A DNA stretch of 64,000 nucleotides from Thermoleophilia bacterium (GTDB lineage Bacteria; Actinomycetota; Thermoleophilia; BMS3ABIN01): the NCBI GenBank assembly GCA_020053595.1, contig JAGVMV010000040.1, forward strand, positions 26,053 to 90,052, in the 5' to 3' direction. This document shows positions 36,111 through 43,672 of this stretch, one piece after another; within the stretch, counting starts at the first letter, position 1; each line of letters opens with the position of its first letter. The notes under the pieces were generated by a model. The model made no database searches. It was not told the DNA's origin and saw only the letters and a program-made list of their open reading frames with translations. A program made the position numbers and the translations under genes.

Positions 36111-36797
36111 ATGAAAACATACGTCCTCGGTGATATCCATGGCGCCTGCCGGGCGCTGACACAGGTTTTCGAGCGCAGCGGTTACGACGCGCAAAGCGAC
36201 CGGCTGATTTTCCTCGGCGACGTGGTGGATGGCTGGTCGCAGTCGCCTGAGAGCATCGAGGAGCTGTTGAAAGTGAAGCACCTCATTCATCTGCTTGGCA
36301 ACCATGATCTCTGGGCGCTCAACTGGTTGCTTAACGGCAAGAGACCTGCCATGTGGTTGGAGCAGGGCGGCCTGGCGACCATGGAAGCATATAGCCGGCG
36401 CGATTGGCGGGCGAAAAAGGGCGAACATCTCGATTTTCTGATGAAGGGCAGGCTCAAGTTTCTGGATGAGGAGAATCGGCTTTTCGTCCACGCCGGAATT
36501 GACCCGATGGTGCCGCTGAATCAACAGGTGGAATCCGATCTGTTCTGGGACCGTATGCTGTTCGACCTGGTAGATGGGGTGCCGGATTACAAGGAGATCT
36601 TCATCGGGCATACGGTGACCCTGACCGAAGGCACCGACAAGCCGCTGCAATTTGGAGAAAAAGACAATATCTGGCGTCTCGATACCGGCGCCGGCTACTA
36701 TGGCAAGCTCACGATCATGGATGTCGAGACCAAGGAGTACTGGCAATCGGACCCGGTGCCGGGGCTGTATCCGGATGAACTGGGCCGTTTAGGGTAA
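36111..36797 (+). CDS. metallophosphatase of the PPP / diadenosine-tetraphosphatase type
   Basis: A 228-residue calcineurin-like phosphoesterase. All metal-binding motifs are present: GDIHG (residues 7-11), GDVVDG (36-41), LLGNHDLW (about 63-70), FVHAGIDP (about 125) and IGHTVTLTEG (about 167). The closest relatives are protein serine/threonine phosphatases and symmetrical Ap4A hydrolase; sequence alone does not decide the substrate. The 71-residue gene that follows is only 15 nt away. Confidence 0.88.
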   Translation: MKTYVLGDIHGACRALTQVFERSGYDAQSDRLIFLGDVVDGWSQSPESIEELLKVKHLIHLLGNHDLWALNWLLNGKRPAMWLEQGGLATMEAYSRRDWRAKKGEHLDFLMKGRLKFLDEENRLFVHAGIDPMVPLNQQVESDLFWDRMLFDLVDGVPDYKEIFIGHTVTLTEGTDKPLQFGEKDNIWRLDTGAGYYGKLTIMDVETKEYWQSDPVPGLYPDELGRLG

Positions 36798-36812
36798 GAT
36801 CAGAACGTCGCC

Positions 36813-37028
36813 ATGAAATCTTTAAAAGGAAAAAATCGGAGCGAAGCGACGGAAGCTGGCAGAGGCGACCACTCTCACCAGCGCCCCAGCGCCCGCGCTT
36901 TTTTCACCAACTGGCATGAGTCGGGCCTGCCGTTCATCAGCAAACTGCGTCTCACCTTCCGCAACCAGTGGATCAAGATCAGGCATGGCCGGAGCTGCTG
37001 CGGACACGAAGGCGAACCGGGTTGCTGA
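36813..37028 (+). CDS. small protein with a CCGHEGEPGC tail
   Basis: A 71-residue basic protein. The second half (LPFISKLRLTFRNQWIKIRHGRSCCGHEGEPGC) ends with a Cys-Cys-Gly-His...Cys motif. I recall similar short proteins with a CCGxxGEPGC tail in other bacteria annotated as hypothetical; the tail suggests metal or disulfide binding. The N-terminal half is rich in charged residues. It follows the phosphatase by 15 nt and may share its transcript. Function unknown. Confidence 0.6.
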   Translation: MKSLKGKNRSEATEAGRGDHSHQRPSARAFFTNWHESGLPFISKLRLTFRNQWIKIRHGRSCCGHEGEPGC

Positions 37029-37100
37029 CAGGTTTCCCCGGAGTCCCGGCGGGACTCACAATAATATTCATCGAAATTAACACGGCTTAACGCCCTTTTC

Positions 37101-37129
37101 TTGCACCTCATCCCGTTTCATTAGATAAT
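37101..37129 (+). promoter_or_regulatory. probable promoter of the transketolase operon
   Basis: TTGCAC (37101-37106), 17-bp spacer, GATAAT (37124-37129), giving a leader of about 108 nt before the first transketolase gene. Confidence 0.45.
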
Positions 37130-37243
37130 TAGATTGTGGATTCACCATGACCTTGAGGCTCGCTTTAAGGTCAATTTTTATGCAAAGGGCCGGATTAGAC
37201 CGGTTATCAATCAGATTTCGGCCCTGTCCGGAGGCACTACCCG

Positions 37244-38089
37244 CTGGATATCCAGAAACTCAAAGAAACCGCTAACCTGTTGCGCCAGGACGTCGTCCGC
37301 ATGGTCACCGAGGCCGGCTCCGGACACCCCGGCGGGTCGCTCTCATCGGCAGACATCGTCACGGCGCTCTTCTTCCATACAATGAAGCATCGCCCGGATG
37401 AGCCCAAGTGGCCCGAACGCGATCGCTTCATACTCAGCAAGGGCCACTGTGCCCCCGTCCTTTACGCGGCTCTCGCCCGCAGTGGCTACTTCCCCGTCTG
37501 CGACCTCCTGAACCTGCGCAAGATCGACTGTCACCTGCAGGGCCATCCTGATATGCATAAAACCCGGGGCGTGGAGATATCCTCCGGCTCCCTGGGTCAG
37601 GGGCTATCGGTTTCGGTGGGAATGGCGCTGGCCATGCGTCTGGACAAGCTGCCGGGCCACATTTTTACCCTTATGGGTGACGGCGAGTCGCAGGAGGGTG
37701 AAATCTGGGAAGCCGCCATGGCGGCTTCCCACTACAATCTCAATAACCTCACGGCGATCGTCGATGCTAATGGTCTGCAGATCGACGGTTTCACCAAAGA
37801 TGTCATGAATGTCGAGCCGCTGGCGGCCAAATACGAGGCCTTTGGCTGGACCGTTCGCCAGATCGACGGGCACAATATGGAACAGATTGTCGAGGCGCTC
37901 GACTGGAGCAGGTCCGTGGAAGGCCCGGCGGCCATCATCGCCAAAACCGTCAAGGGCAAGGGTGTCTCCTTCATGGAGAACCAGGCCGGCTGGCATGGCA
38001 AGGCCCCCGCGGCGGAGCAGGAAAAACAGGCCCTGGCCGAGCTTTTGGAGCAGGCCGAGGCGCTTAAATGCGAGCCAGGGGAGGCTTGA
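37244..38089 (+). CDS. tktA: transketolase, N-terminal (thiamine-binding) subunit
   Basis: A 281-residue half-transketolase. It contains EAGSGHPGGSLSSADIVTALF, LSKGHCAPVLYAAL, GSLGQGLSVSVGMALAMRL and the thiamine-diphosphate motif MGDGESQEGEIWEAAMAASHYNLNNLTAIVDANG (Mg ligands D and N), then WHGKAP. The family N-terminus reads DIQKLKETANLLRQD, which is encoded here from a CTG at 37244 with GGAGG 9 nt upstream; a stop lies in frame at 37196 and no ATG, GTG or TTG is available until TTG 37280, which would cut into the conserved helix. I therefore propose a CTG start. Works with the C-terminal subunit next door in the pentose phosphate pathway. Confidence 0.88.
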   Translation: MDIQKLKETANLLRQDVVRMVTEAGSGHPGGSLSSADIVTALFFHTMKHRPDEPKWPERDRFILSKGHCAPVLYAALARSGYFPVCDLLNLRKIDCHLQGHPDMHKTRGVEISSGSLGQGLSVSVGMALAMRLDKLPGHIFTLMGDGESQEGEIWEAAMAASHYNLNNLTAIVDANGLQIDGFTKDVMNVEPLAAKYEAFGWTVRQIDGHNMEQIVEALDWSRSVEGPAAIIAKTVKGKGVSFMENQAGWHGKAPAAEQEKQALAELLEQAEALKCEPGEA

Positions 38090-38092
38090 GCG

Positions 38093-39043
38093 GTGGCCAA
38101 CGATCTTAAACCGAGAGCCACTCGCGAAGCCTATGGCGAGGCTCTGGTAGAGCTGGGAAAACGCCACGGCAACGTAGTGGCGCTGGACGCTGATTTATCA
38201 GGTTCCACCATGAGTAAAATGTTTGCCGCCGAGTTCCCGGAGAGGTTTTTCAACGTCGGCGTCGCCGAGGCCAACATGATGAGCATGGCCGCCGGATTTG
38301 CCATCAGTGGCAAGATTGCCTATGCTTCCACCTTCGCCGTTTTCGCCACGGGCCGGGCTTTCGACCAGGTTCGGCAGAGCATCGCCCAGCCGAAACTGCC
38401 GGTTCGGGTCTGCGCCAGCCACGGAGGCCTGACGGTGGGTGAGGACGGTTGCACGCACCAGTCCGTAGAAGATATTGGTCTCATGCGCCTGCTGCCCAAC
38501 ATGAAGGTGGTCGTTCCGGCCGACTTCAACCAGACGTACGCGGCAGTGATGGAGAGTTATGATACTGAAGGCCCAATGTATATCCGGACGGGACGGCCCA
38601 AGACCCCGTTCCTGTACGATGAGCCGCCGGCATCGCTGGGCAAGGGTGCGGACATCCTGCGCGAAGGCAGTGATATTTCCATCTTCGCCTGTGGCATAAT
38701 GGTAGTCAGGGCGCTGGAGGCGGCAGAGGAGCTGAAAAAGAGGGATATCAGCGCCGAGGTGGTAAACGTTAGTATCCTCAAGCCAATCGATGTGGACACC
38801 GTTGCCGCCAGCCTGGGCAAGACGGGATGCGCGGTCACGGCCGAGGAGCACAGTATAATCGGCGGTCTGGGCGACGCGGTCGCGGAAGTGGCCTCGGAAT
38901 ATTGCCCGGTCAGAATCGGCCGCCTGGGAATCAAGGATGTGTTTGGAAAATCCGGCGCGCCGGACCAGCTTCTAGAGGAATTTCATCTGACGACCGAGCA
39001 CCTGACTGGCCTCGCCGAACAAGTAATCGCGAGCAGCAAGTAA
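38093..39043 (+). CDS. tktB: transketolase, C-terminal subunit
   Basis: A 316-residue partner subunit: pyrimidine-binding domain with VVALDADLSGSTMSKMF and FFNVGVAEANMMSMAAGFA (catalytic Glu), then ASHGGLTVGEDGCTHQSVEDIGLMR, and the C-terminal domain ICVAG-like SIFACGIMVVRALEAAEEL with VVNVSILKPIDVDT. Starts with GTG, 3 bases after the previous stop. Together the two genes reconstitute one transketolase, the split form common in archaea, Firmicutes and deep bacteria. The 194 bases after it hold an 8-bp inverted repeat (CGCCCGGC/GCCGGGCG) about 35 bases apart that may act as a terminator. Confidence 0.93.
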   Translation: MANDLKPRATREAYGEALVELGKRHGNVVALDADLSGSTMSKMFAAEFPERFFNVGVAEANMMSMAAGFAISGKIAYASTFAVFATGRAFDQVRQSIAQPKLPVRVCASHGGLTVGEDGCTHQSVEDIGLMRLLPNMKVVVPADFNQTYAAVMESYDTEGPMYIRTGRPKTPFLYDEPPASLGKGADILREGSDISIFACGIMVVRALEAAEELKKRDISAEVVNVSILKPIDVDTVAASLGKTGCAVTAEEHSIIGGLGDAVAEVASEYCPVRIGRLGIKDVFGKSGAPDQLLEEFHLTTEHLTGLAEQVIASSK

Positions 39044-39237
39044 TCAGGTATCAGGCAGAACCGGCGGCAATTTTCGCCCGGCGAACTCCAAATCACAAAA
39101 CCTTCCAAAACTTTCCTGCCGGGCGTGTATAGCGCATACAAATGCCAGAGTGTGGGCAAGAATCACAAACTGGCTGTATACAAGGGGCCCGGTCCGGGGC
39201 CGCCAAAATAGAACGAAGCAAACAAGAGGTATAAATA

Positions 39238-39915
39238 GTGATACGTTTTGAAAATGTCAGCAAAGTGTACGACCCAAACATCATCGGGCTCGAAGATGTG
39301 AATATCCACATCGAGCGCGGAGAGTTTTGTTTCCTGGTGGGGCACAGCGGCTCAGGCAAGTCCACCTTCATCCGCCTGCTGCTCAAGGAGTTCGAGCCCA
39401 CCGAGGGGACAATTACCGTCGCCGGCCGCAATCTGCAGCGCATGCGCCGTTCGGCGCTGCCTTACCATCGCCGCAACCTCGGCTGTGTTTTCCAGGACTT
39501 CAAGCTATTGCCGAACAAGACCGTGGCTGACAACGTGGCATACGCGCTCCGGGTGACAGGCCAGCCGGTTCGCGCCATCCGGCGCAAGGTACCGGAAATT
39601 CTCAACCTGGTGGGCCTGGGCGACAAAATGAACAATCTGCCCGACGAGCTTTCAGCCGGCGAGCAGCAGAGGGTAAGCGTGGCGCGCGCTTTCGTCAACC
39701 ACCCCTCGCTGCTGATTGCCGACGAGCCGACCGGCAACCTCGACCCTGACACCTCGGTGGGCATCATGCAGCTGCTCTATCGCATTAACCGCACCGGCAC
39801 GACCGTACTGATGGCCACCCACGACCGCGAGATGGTGGACAAGATGCGCAAGCGCGTTATCGCGCTGGAGGATGGCAAAGTAATTCGAGACGAAGACAAG
39901 GGGCTGTACCGCTAA
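39238..39915 (+). CDS. ftsE: cell division ATP-binding protein FtsE
   Basis: A 225-residue ABC ATPase: MIRFENVSKVYDPNIIGLEDVNIHIERGEF, Walker A VGHSGSGKSTFIRLL near 37, the FtsE-typical RRNLGCVFQDFKLLP, signature ELSAGEQQRVSVARAF near 138, and Walker B LLIADEPTGNLDPDTS near 160. It forms an ATPase with FtsX that activates peptidoglycan hydrolases at division. GTG start with GAGGT 7 nt upstream. ftsX follows by 1 nt. Confidence 0.97.
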   Translation: MIRFENVSKVYDPNIIGLEDVNIHIERGEFCFLVGHSGSGKSTFIRLLLKEFEPTEGTITVAGRNLQRMRRSALPYHRRNLGCVFQDFKLLPNKTVADNVAYALRVTGQPVRAIRRKVPEILNLVGLGDKMNNLPDELSAGEQQRVSVARAFVNHPSLLIADEPTGNLDPDTSVGIMQLLYRINRTGTTVLMATHDREMVDKMRKRVIALEDGKVIRDEDKGLYR

Positions 39916-39916
39916 T

Positions 39917-40813
39917 ATGCAATTCAAATTCTTCTTCAATGAGGCCGTCAATTCCCTGGTGCGCAACTGGGTGATGAGCGTGGCCGCCATAGTCACAGTC
40001 CTGGTCTCCATGTTTGTCATGGGGCTGGGCATGATCCTGTTCTTCAACTTTCAGCACGCCATCGGCGAGCTGCGAAACAAACTGGAAGTGGAGGTTTTCA
40101 TCAAGAACACCGCCTCACCGGACCAGATCGAGGAGCTTGGTGACGAGATCCGGGCGATGCCTGAGATCAAGCAGGTGATTTTTGTCAGCAAGGAGGAGGC
40201 ACTGGCCCGCCTGCGCAAGAATCTGGAGGGCCACGAGGATGTCCTGGACGCGCTGTCAGGCAATCCGTTGCCGCCGTCCTATGAGATGACGCTGAGGGAT
40301 CCCAACCAAATCGAGGAAGTCGCCAGCCGATTCTACGAGAACCCGATCATCGACAACTCGCCGGGAAAACACGACGGCGTCAAGTCCGGCGGTGAGACTT
40401 CTGACAGGGTGCTGAGGGTAACATCGCTCTTCCTGATCGGCGGCGCCGGTTTCGTCTTCCTGCTTACCGTAGCTTCAGTACTGCTAATTTCCAACACAAC
40501 CCGCCTCTCGATTTTTGCGCGACGCCGTGAGGTCGAGATCATGCGACTGGTTGGCGCGACCAACTGGTTCATCCGCTGGCCATTCGTCATGGAGGGCGTT
40601 TTCACCGGCATGGCGGGAGCCGCCGGCGCGGCCATGCTGGTTCTGATCACCAACCGCTTCATTATTGAGAGCGTTGTCAACAAGATGCCTTTCCTGCCCT
40701 TTAACGCCGAAGCAGTGCCGCTCTTCTGGCTGGTGCTGGCTGTCATAGTCGGCGGAACCATGCTTGGTTCCGTTGGTAGTGGCCTGGCGCTGAGGCGCTT
40801 CCTCAAAATCTAG
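39917..40813 (+). CDS. ftsX: cell division protein FtsX
   Basis: A 298-residue membrane subunit with four segments: one near residues 22-46, an extracytoplasmic domain (about 47-165, with KLEVEVFIKNTASPDQIEEL), then three segments from about 173, with the conserved NTTRLSIFARRREVEIMRLVGATNWFIRWPFVMEG coupling loop. Organisation and length are those of actinobacterial FtsX. Its extracellular loop would recruit a cell-wall hydrolase. Confidence 0.96.
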   Translation: MQFKFFFNEAVNSLVRNWVMSVAAIVTVLVSMFVMGLGMILFFNFQHAIGELRNKLEVEVFIKNTASPDQIEELGDEIRAMPEIKQVIFVSKEEALARLRKNLEGHEDVLDALSGNPLPPSYEMTLRDPNQIEEVASRFYENPIIDNSPGKHDGVKSGGETSDRVLRVTSLFLIGGAGFVFLLTVASVLLISNTTRLSIFARRREVEIMRLVGATNWFIRWPFVMEGVFTGMAGAAGAAMLVLITNRFIIESVVNKMPFLPFNAEAVPLFWLVLAVIVGGTMLGSVGSGLALRRFLKI

Positions 40814-40816
40814 TCA

Positions 40817-41428
40817 GTGGAACATCCGGTTCAGGACGAAGCCGCACGCCGCGCCCTCTGCCTGGGGGCGCTGGTGATGAGGGGCAAGTTCGAATCCGTC
40901 GCCGCCTCGGCAACGCCCCAGATGCATGTGGTTCATGAGGAGCTGGCGACCCAGCTCAGTATCTGGATCGCGGACCAAGGTCTCATCGCCGCGCAGTCGA
41001 CTTCCGAGAAGCTGCTGATCAGCAAAGGGCTGGGCTCATGGAGCCGGCAGGAGCTGGTAGATGTAGCCTGGCGGGCGAATGCTCTGGGCGTGATTCTTTG
41101 GTCGCTGTCCCTATTCGAAGAACTGCCACCCTGGGACAGGCAGTTCACCGCCCAGGAAACCATCAAGCCGCTGAACCTCTTCACGCCGGTCGAGAACTTC
41201 ATCGAAACGGCGAAGCTCAGGCCGGCGGCGGAGATCGCGTCGGCTCGTGATCTTGCCGAGCTATGGCACTGGCGTTCGCTCGAGCGGCGTCGACAGGAAG
41301 ATGTTGATCATTCCGAAATGACCTCAATAGCCATCGAGCGGCATTATGCTCTCAACTGGCTCTGCGGCTACGCGGAAAACTGGGACTTGGTGCCGACTGA
41401 AACCCGGCCGGGACCTAATGGCTCCTGA
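40817..41428 (+). CDS. DUF4272-like protein
   Basis: A 203-residue soluble protein. The pattern RRALCLGALVMRGKFESV, later SWSRQELVDVAWRANALGVILWSLSLFEELPPWD, and an ending with AIERHYALNWLCGYAENWDLVPTET match DUF4272 proteins, which are of unknown function. It begins with GTG 3 nt after ftsX and overlaps the VanZ-like gene by 11 nt, so it belongs to the ftsEX transcript. Confidence 0.7.
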   Translation: MEHPVQDEAARRALCLGALVMRGKFESVAASATPQMHVVHEELATQLSIWIADQGLIAAQSTSEKLLISKGLGSWSRQELVDVAWRANALGVILWSLSLFEELPPWDRQFTAQETIKPLNLFTPVENFIETAKLRPAAEIASARDLAELWHWRSLERRRQEDVDHSEMTSIAIERHYALNWLCGYAENWDLVPTETRPGPNGS

Positions 41429-41873
41429 AGTTGAACCGGAAGATCTTGTGAAGAAAGCCAATCAAACATTTGGGTTATCCTTGCAGAACGCCGCTCTTCC
41501 CTGGCTGGCGGTGATCGCCTGGGCTGTGCTGATCTTTTATCTCTCCGCTCAGCCGAGCCTGACATTAAACATGGGTGCCTGGGAGATAGTGCTGCGCAAG
41601 ATGGCCCATATGGGGGAGTTTGCAGTGCTCTGCCTGCTGCTCTGGAACGCCATCCGGCAACACGGTGTCGCCTTCGCCCGGGCGCTGATGATCGCCGGCG
41701 CCGGCGCTTTTCTCTACGCCGCCAGCGATGAATTCCACCAGCACTTTATAGCGGGACGCAACGGCACGCCGCTCGACGTGGCGATCGATTGCATCGGAAT
41801 TCTGGCCATGAGCTTAATCATTATCAGGTTGTGGCCGAATAAAACGACGCGGACGGGGGCGCCGCGGCACTGA
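41418..41873 (+). CDS. VanZ-family membrane protein
   Basis: A 151-residue protein with four hydrophobic segments. It has the VanZ pattern: VLIFYLSAQPSL in the first loop, LRKMAHMGEFAVLCLLLWNA (conserved K-x-x-H-x-x-E), AASDEFHQHFIAGRNGTPLDVAIDCIGI (DExHQxFxxGRxxxxxDxxxDxxG). The function of VanZ is unsettled; in enterococci it lowers teicoplanin sensitivity, and elsewhere it may handle cell-wall metabolites. The start at 41418 is placed inside the preceding gene. Confidence 0.9.
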   Translation: MAPEVEPEDLVKKANQTFGLSLQNAALPWLAVIAWAVLIFYLSAQPSLTLNMGAWEIVLRKMAHMGEFAVLCLLLWNAIRQHGVAFARALMIAGAGAFLYAASDEFHQHFIAGRNGTPLDVAIDCIGILAMSLIIIRLWPNKTTRTGAPRH

Positions 41874-41912
41874 ACACTTCTTTGGTGGAGCGGCATCTTG
41901 AGGAAATTTTGT

Positions 41913-41941
41913 TTGCCTTATTGCCCGCGCAGAAGTATAGT
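41913..41941 (+). promoter_or_regulatory. promoter of the cold-shock gene
   Basis: TTGCCT (41913-41918), 17-bp spacer, TATAGT (41936-41941). It implies a leader of about 107 bases, the usual size for temperature-sensing cspA-type leaders, although I could not fold it. Confidence 0.65.
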
Positions 41942-42055
41942 TAACTAGCTTGCGTGACAAGCGCAGGGCAGTAATCTGGTGTGAAGTACTTGGCGGTTTG
42001 CTTATGGCAAGGTTCGAGTGCTTTTGCCACGGGAATGGTGAGAGGAGGAAATACC

Positions 42056-42259
42056 TTGCCAGAAGGAACAGTCAAATGGTTCTCCGATCAGAAAGGCTTC
42101 GGCTTTATTGAGCAGGAGAACGGCAGCGACCTGTTCGTGCACTTCTCTGAAATTCAGTCCGATGGTTTCAAAACCCTCACTGAAGGCCAGAAAGTGACTT
42201 TCGAGCCGGCGGAGGGCCCCAAGGGTCCCCAGGCCACGAACGTGCGTCCTGTAGAATAG
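42056..42259 (+). CDS. cspA: cold-shock domain protein
   Basis: A 67-residue RNA chaperone: [30 protein letters not shown] with both RNP motifs (KGFGFI and DLFVHF), then [20 protein letters not shown]. Start is TTG at 42056, with AGGAGG about 8 nt upstream; reading further upstream adds a non-homologous stretch. It melts RNA secondary structure. Terminator directly after. Confidence 0.97.
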   Translation: MPEGTVKWFSDQKGFGFIEQENGSDLFVHFSEIQSDGFKTLTEGQKVTFEPAEGPKGPQATNVRPVE

Positions 42260-42277
42260 CACCCATTAGGGTAAATG

Positions 42278-42306
42278 AAAGGCCCTCCTCGCGGAGGGCC
42301 TTTTTT
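42278..42306. terminator. terminator shared by csp (+) and the DsrE-like operon (-)
   Basis: GGCCCTCC (42281-42288), TCGC loop, GGAGGGCC (42293-42300), then TTTTTT on the plus strand and a short A-run before the stem, so it may work in both directions. Confidence 0.9.
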
Positions 42307-42358
42307 ATGTGCGCCGTGATTCACCGTCCGGGCCGTAAACCCGGGGAGGCAGAAAAAT

Positions 42359-42535
42359 CTACCAGGTGAAGACCTTGTCGCTAGAGAAGATAAGGTCTAC
42401 CAGCTTCGCGTAGTCCTTGTCCTCGTATACATTGACGACGGTGACATCGTTGCCGCCCGCCTCGGCCTGATCCTTGATGATCGTATCCACGTTGCCAGAG
42501 GGGGTCCGTTCCCTGATGATGTGTAATACCTTCAT
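42359..42535 (-). CDS. 58-residue DsrH/TusB-like protein
   Basis: A small frame opening with ATG behind AGGAGG (5 nt). It starts KVLHIIRERTPSGNVDTII and ends with VDLIFSSDKVFTW, resembling the N- and C-termini of TusB/DsrH, but is about 40 residues shorter than E. coli TusB and has no cysteine at all, so it could not carry persulfide. The same C-terminal pattern (D-x-V-x-x-aromatic) occurs in the two upstream proteins. It is the last gene of the operon, 15 nt after the previous one. It might be a structural partner in a DsrEFH-like complex. Confidence 0.65.
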   Translation of the reverse strand: MKVLHIIRERTPSGNVDTIIKDQAEAGGNDVTVVNVYEDKDYAKLVDLIFSSDKVFTW

Positions 42536-42550
42536 GGATTCCTCCTCTTT

Positions 42551-42832
42551 CTAGTAGGCGACTACGTGGTCGTAATCGAGCAGCTTGGCAGGGACATCCT
42601 GCATGGCGATGGTCTGGAAATTCTCATCTTTCTCATTGACCGAGTAGAGAATACAGTCCATCATCTCCAGGCTCTCGATGTTCAGGTTGTTATCATCGTT
42701 TCTCTCGATGACCGAGCCGAGGTTGAAAACCGAAACCTCGTCATCCGCGAGCACGAGGCCGAGTGACATGCGCAGCGCTTCTCCCTCACGGTCCCTCACG
42801 ATTACAGCGATCTTTTTCTTGTCATCGCCCAT
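42551..42832 (-). CDS. DsrE/F-like small protein (second of three)
   Basis: A 93-residue protein: KIAVIVRDREGEALRMSLGLVLADDEVSVFNLGSV is a Rossmann-like strand-helix unit as in DsrE/DsrF, followed by MDCILYSVNEKDENFQTI and the tail LLDYDHVVAY. It has one cysteine (MDCIL). Its start overlaps the stop of the preceding gene (TAATG). Probably part of a sulfur-relay complex; no catalytic role can be shown. Confidence 0.7.
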   Translation of the reverse strand: MGDDKKKIAVIVRDREGEALRMSLGLVLADDEVSVFNLGSVIERNDDNNLNIESLEMMDCILYSVNEKDENFQTIAMQDVPAKLLDYDHVVAY

Positions 42833-43119
42833 TAGAACACCACCACCTTGTCGGCGTCGTGCATCATAACGGCATTCTGATACTGGCTGCCAGCGGTGGC
42901 GCCTTCAACATCCTTGACTCCTCGCGGCTCGGCGCTATGGTCGCAATAAGCCAACGATGCATCGTTGGCGCATGCCTTCGCGAGCTCGGCTGCCAGCAGT
43001 GTGCCGTCATCCATCATAAAGATAGACACCTCATGGCCGGCTGCCCTGGCCGCCTTGACCACGCCCACGACGTCTTCACCGTACTTGTTCGTGTTCACAA
43101 GTATTCCAAGTTTGCTCAT
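42832..43119 (-). CDS. DsrE-family sulfur-relay protein
   Basis: A 95-residue protein. KLGILVNTNKYGEDVVGVVKAARAAGHEVSIFMMDDGTLLA is the DsrE/F fold start, and SLAYCDHSAEPRGV has the cysteine that in DsrE carries persulfide; there is a second cysteine (KACAND). It ends HDADKVVVF. It starts at ATG 43119 with GGAGG 7 nt upstream. First gene of a three-gene minus-strand operon behind its own promoter. Confidence 0.85.
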   Translation of the reverse strand: MSKLGILVNTNKYGEDVVGVVKAARAAGHEVSIFMMDDGTLLAAELAKACANDASLAYCDHSAEPRGVKDVEGATAGSQYQNAVMMHDADKVVVF

Positions 43120-43194
43120 GATCTGTCCTCCATGTGCACGCACCTCCAAATTAGTTTTTATGGAAGCCCCCTCTGATTCAGGGGTGCAGCCGGG

Positions 43195-43223
43195 ATTATA
43201 TTATCGGGGCGGTGGTAACTCAA
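43195..43223 (-). promoter_or_regulatory. promoter of the DsrE-like operon
   Basis: On the minus strand: TTGAGT (43223-43218), 17-bp spacer, perfect TATAAT (43200-43195). In the leader a CCCCT/AGGGG hairpin is predicted at about 43170-43187. Confidence 0.75.
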
Positions 43224-43309
43224 GAAGTTGCCCTGACGCCATGGATGAAAATGGCCGGGCTTTCTCGACAGCAAAGGGTTTTCTTTGCCATCGACGGCTT
43301 TGAAAACAA

Positions 43310-43359
43310 ACAAGGCACGGGAATCCGCAGGTCATCTTCTGCGGTTTCCCGTGCCTTGT
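43310..43359 (-). terminator. terminator after tusA
   Basis: A long hairpin: ACAAGGCACGGGAA pairs with TTCCCGTGCCTTGT, extended inward by CCGCAG/CTGCGG around an 8-base loop; on the minus strand it is followed by a T-rich run. It ends the yeeE-tusA transcript and insulates the DsrE-like operon. Confidence 0.88.
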
Positions 43360-43378
43360 CAGACTTTAAATACTGGTA

Positions 43379-43624
43379 CTACTTCTGGATCTTGATGGCC
43401 GTCACGCCGGCTTTAGGAGAGTGCGTCTCCAGTATCGTGTAACCCTTGCCGTTGCAAGCCTGGGTCACCGACTCCACGGAGGAGGGGTTGTCGATGAGGA
43501 CATCAAGAATCATGCCGTCCTTCATCTTATCCAGGGATTTGAGGGTATAGAGCTGCGGATGCGGGCAGACATAACCCGTCACGTCCAGCTCGTAGCTACC
43601 GTCGTCTTTCTTGTTGAATTTCAT
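43379..43624 (-). CDS. tusA: TusA-family sulfur carrier
   Basis: An 81-residue protein. It has the CPxP active-site motif in LDVTGYVCPHPQLYTLKSLDKM and the family core DGMILDVLIDNPSSVESVTQACNGKGY. The cysteine carries persulfide for transfer to acceptors such as DsrE, TusD or molybdenum-cofactor enzymes. It lies 48 nt after the YeeE-type transporter gene, an established pairing for thiosulfate or sulfur import. Confidence 0.95.
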   Translation of the reverse strand: MKFNKKDDGSYELDVTGYVCPHPQLYTLKSLDKMKDGMILDVLIDNPSSVESVTQACNGKGYTILETHSPKAGVTAIKIQK

Positions 43625-43672
43625 GTCTTATTCACCTCCTAGTGTTGCTTCCAGCCTGTATAGTTTAGCTGA

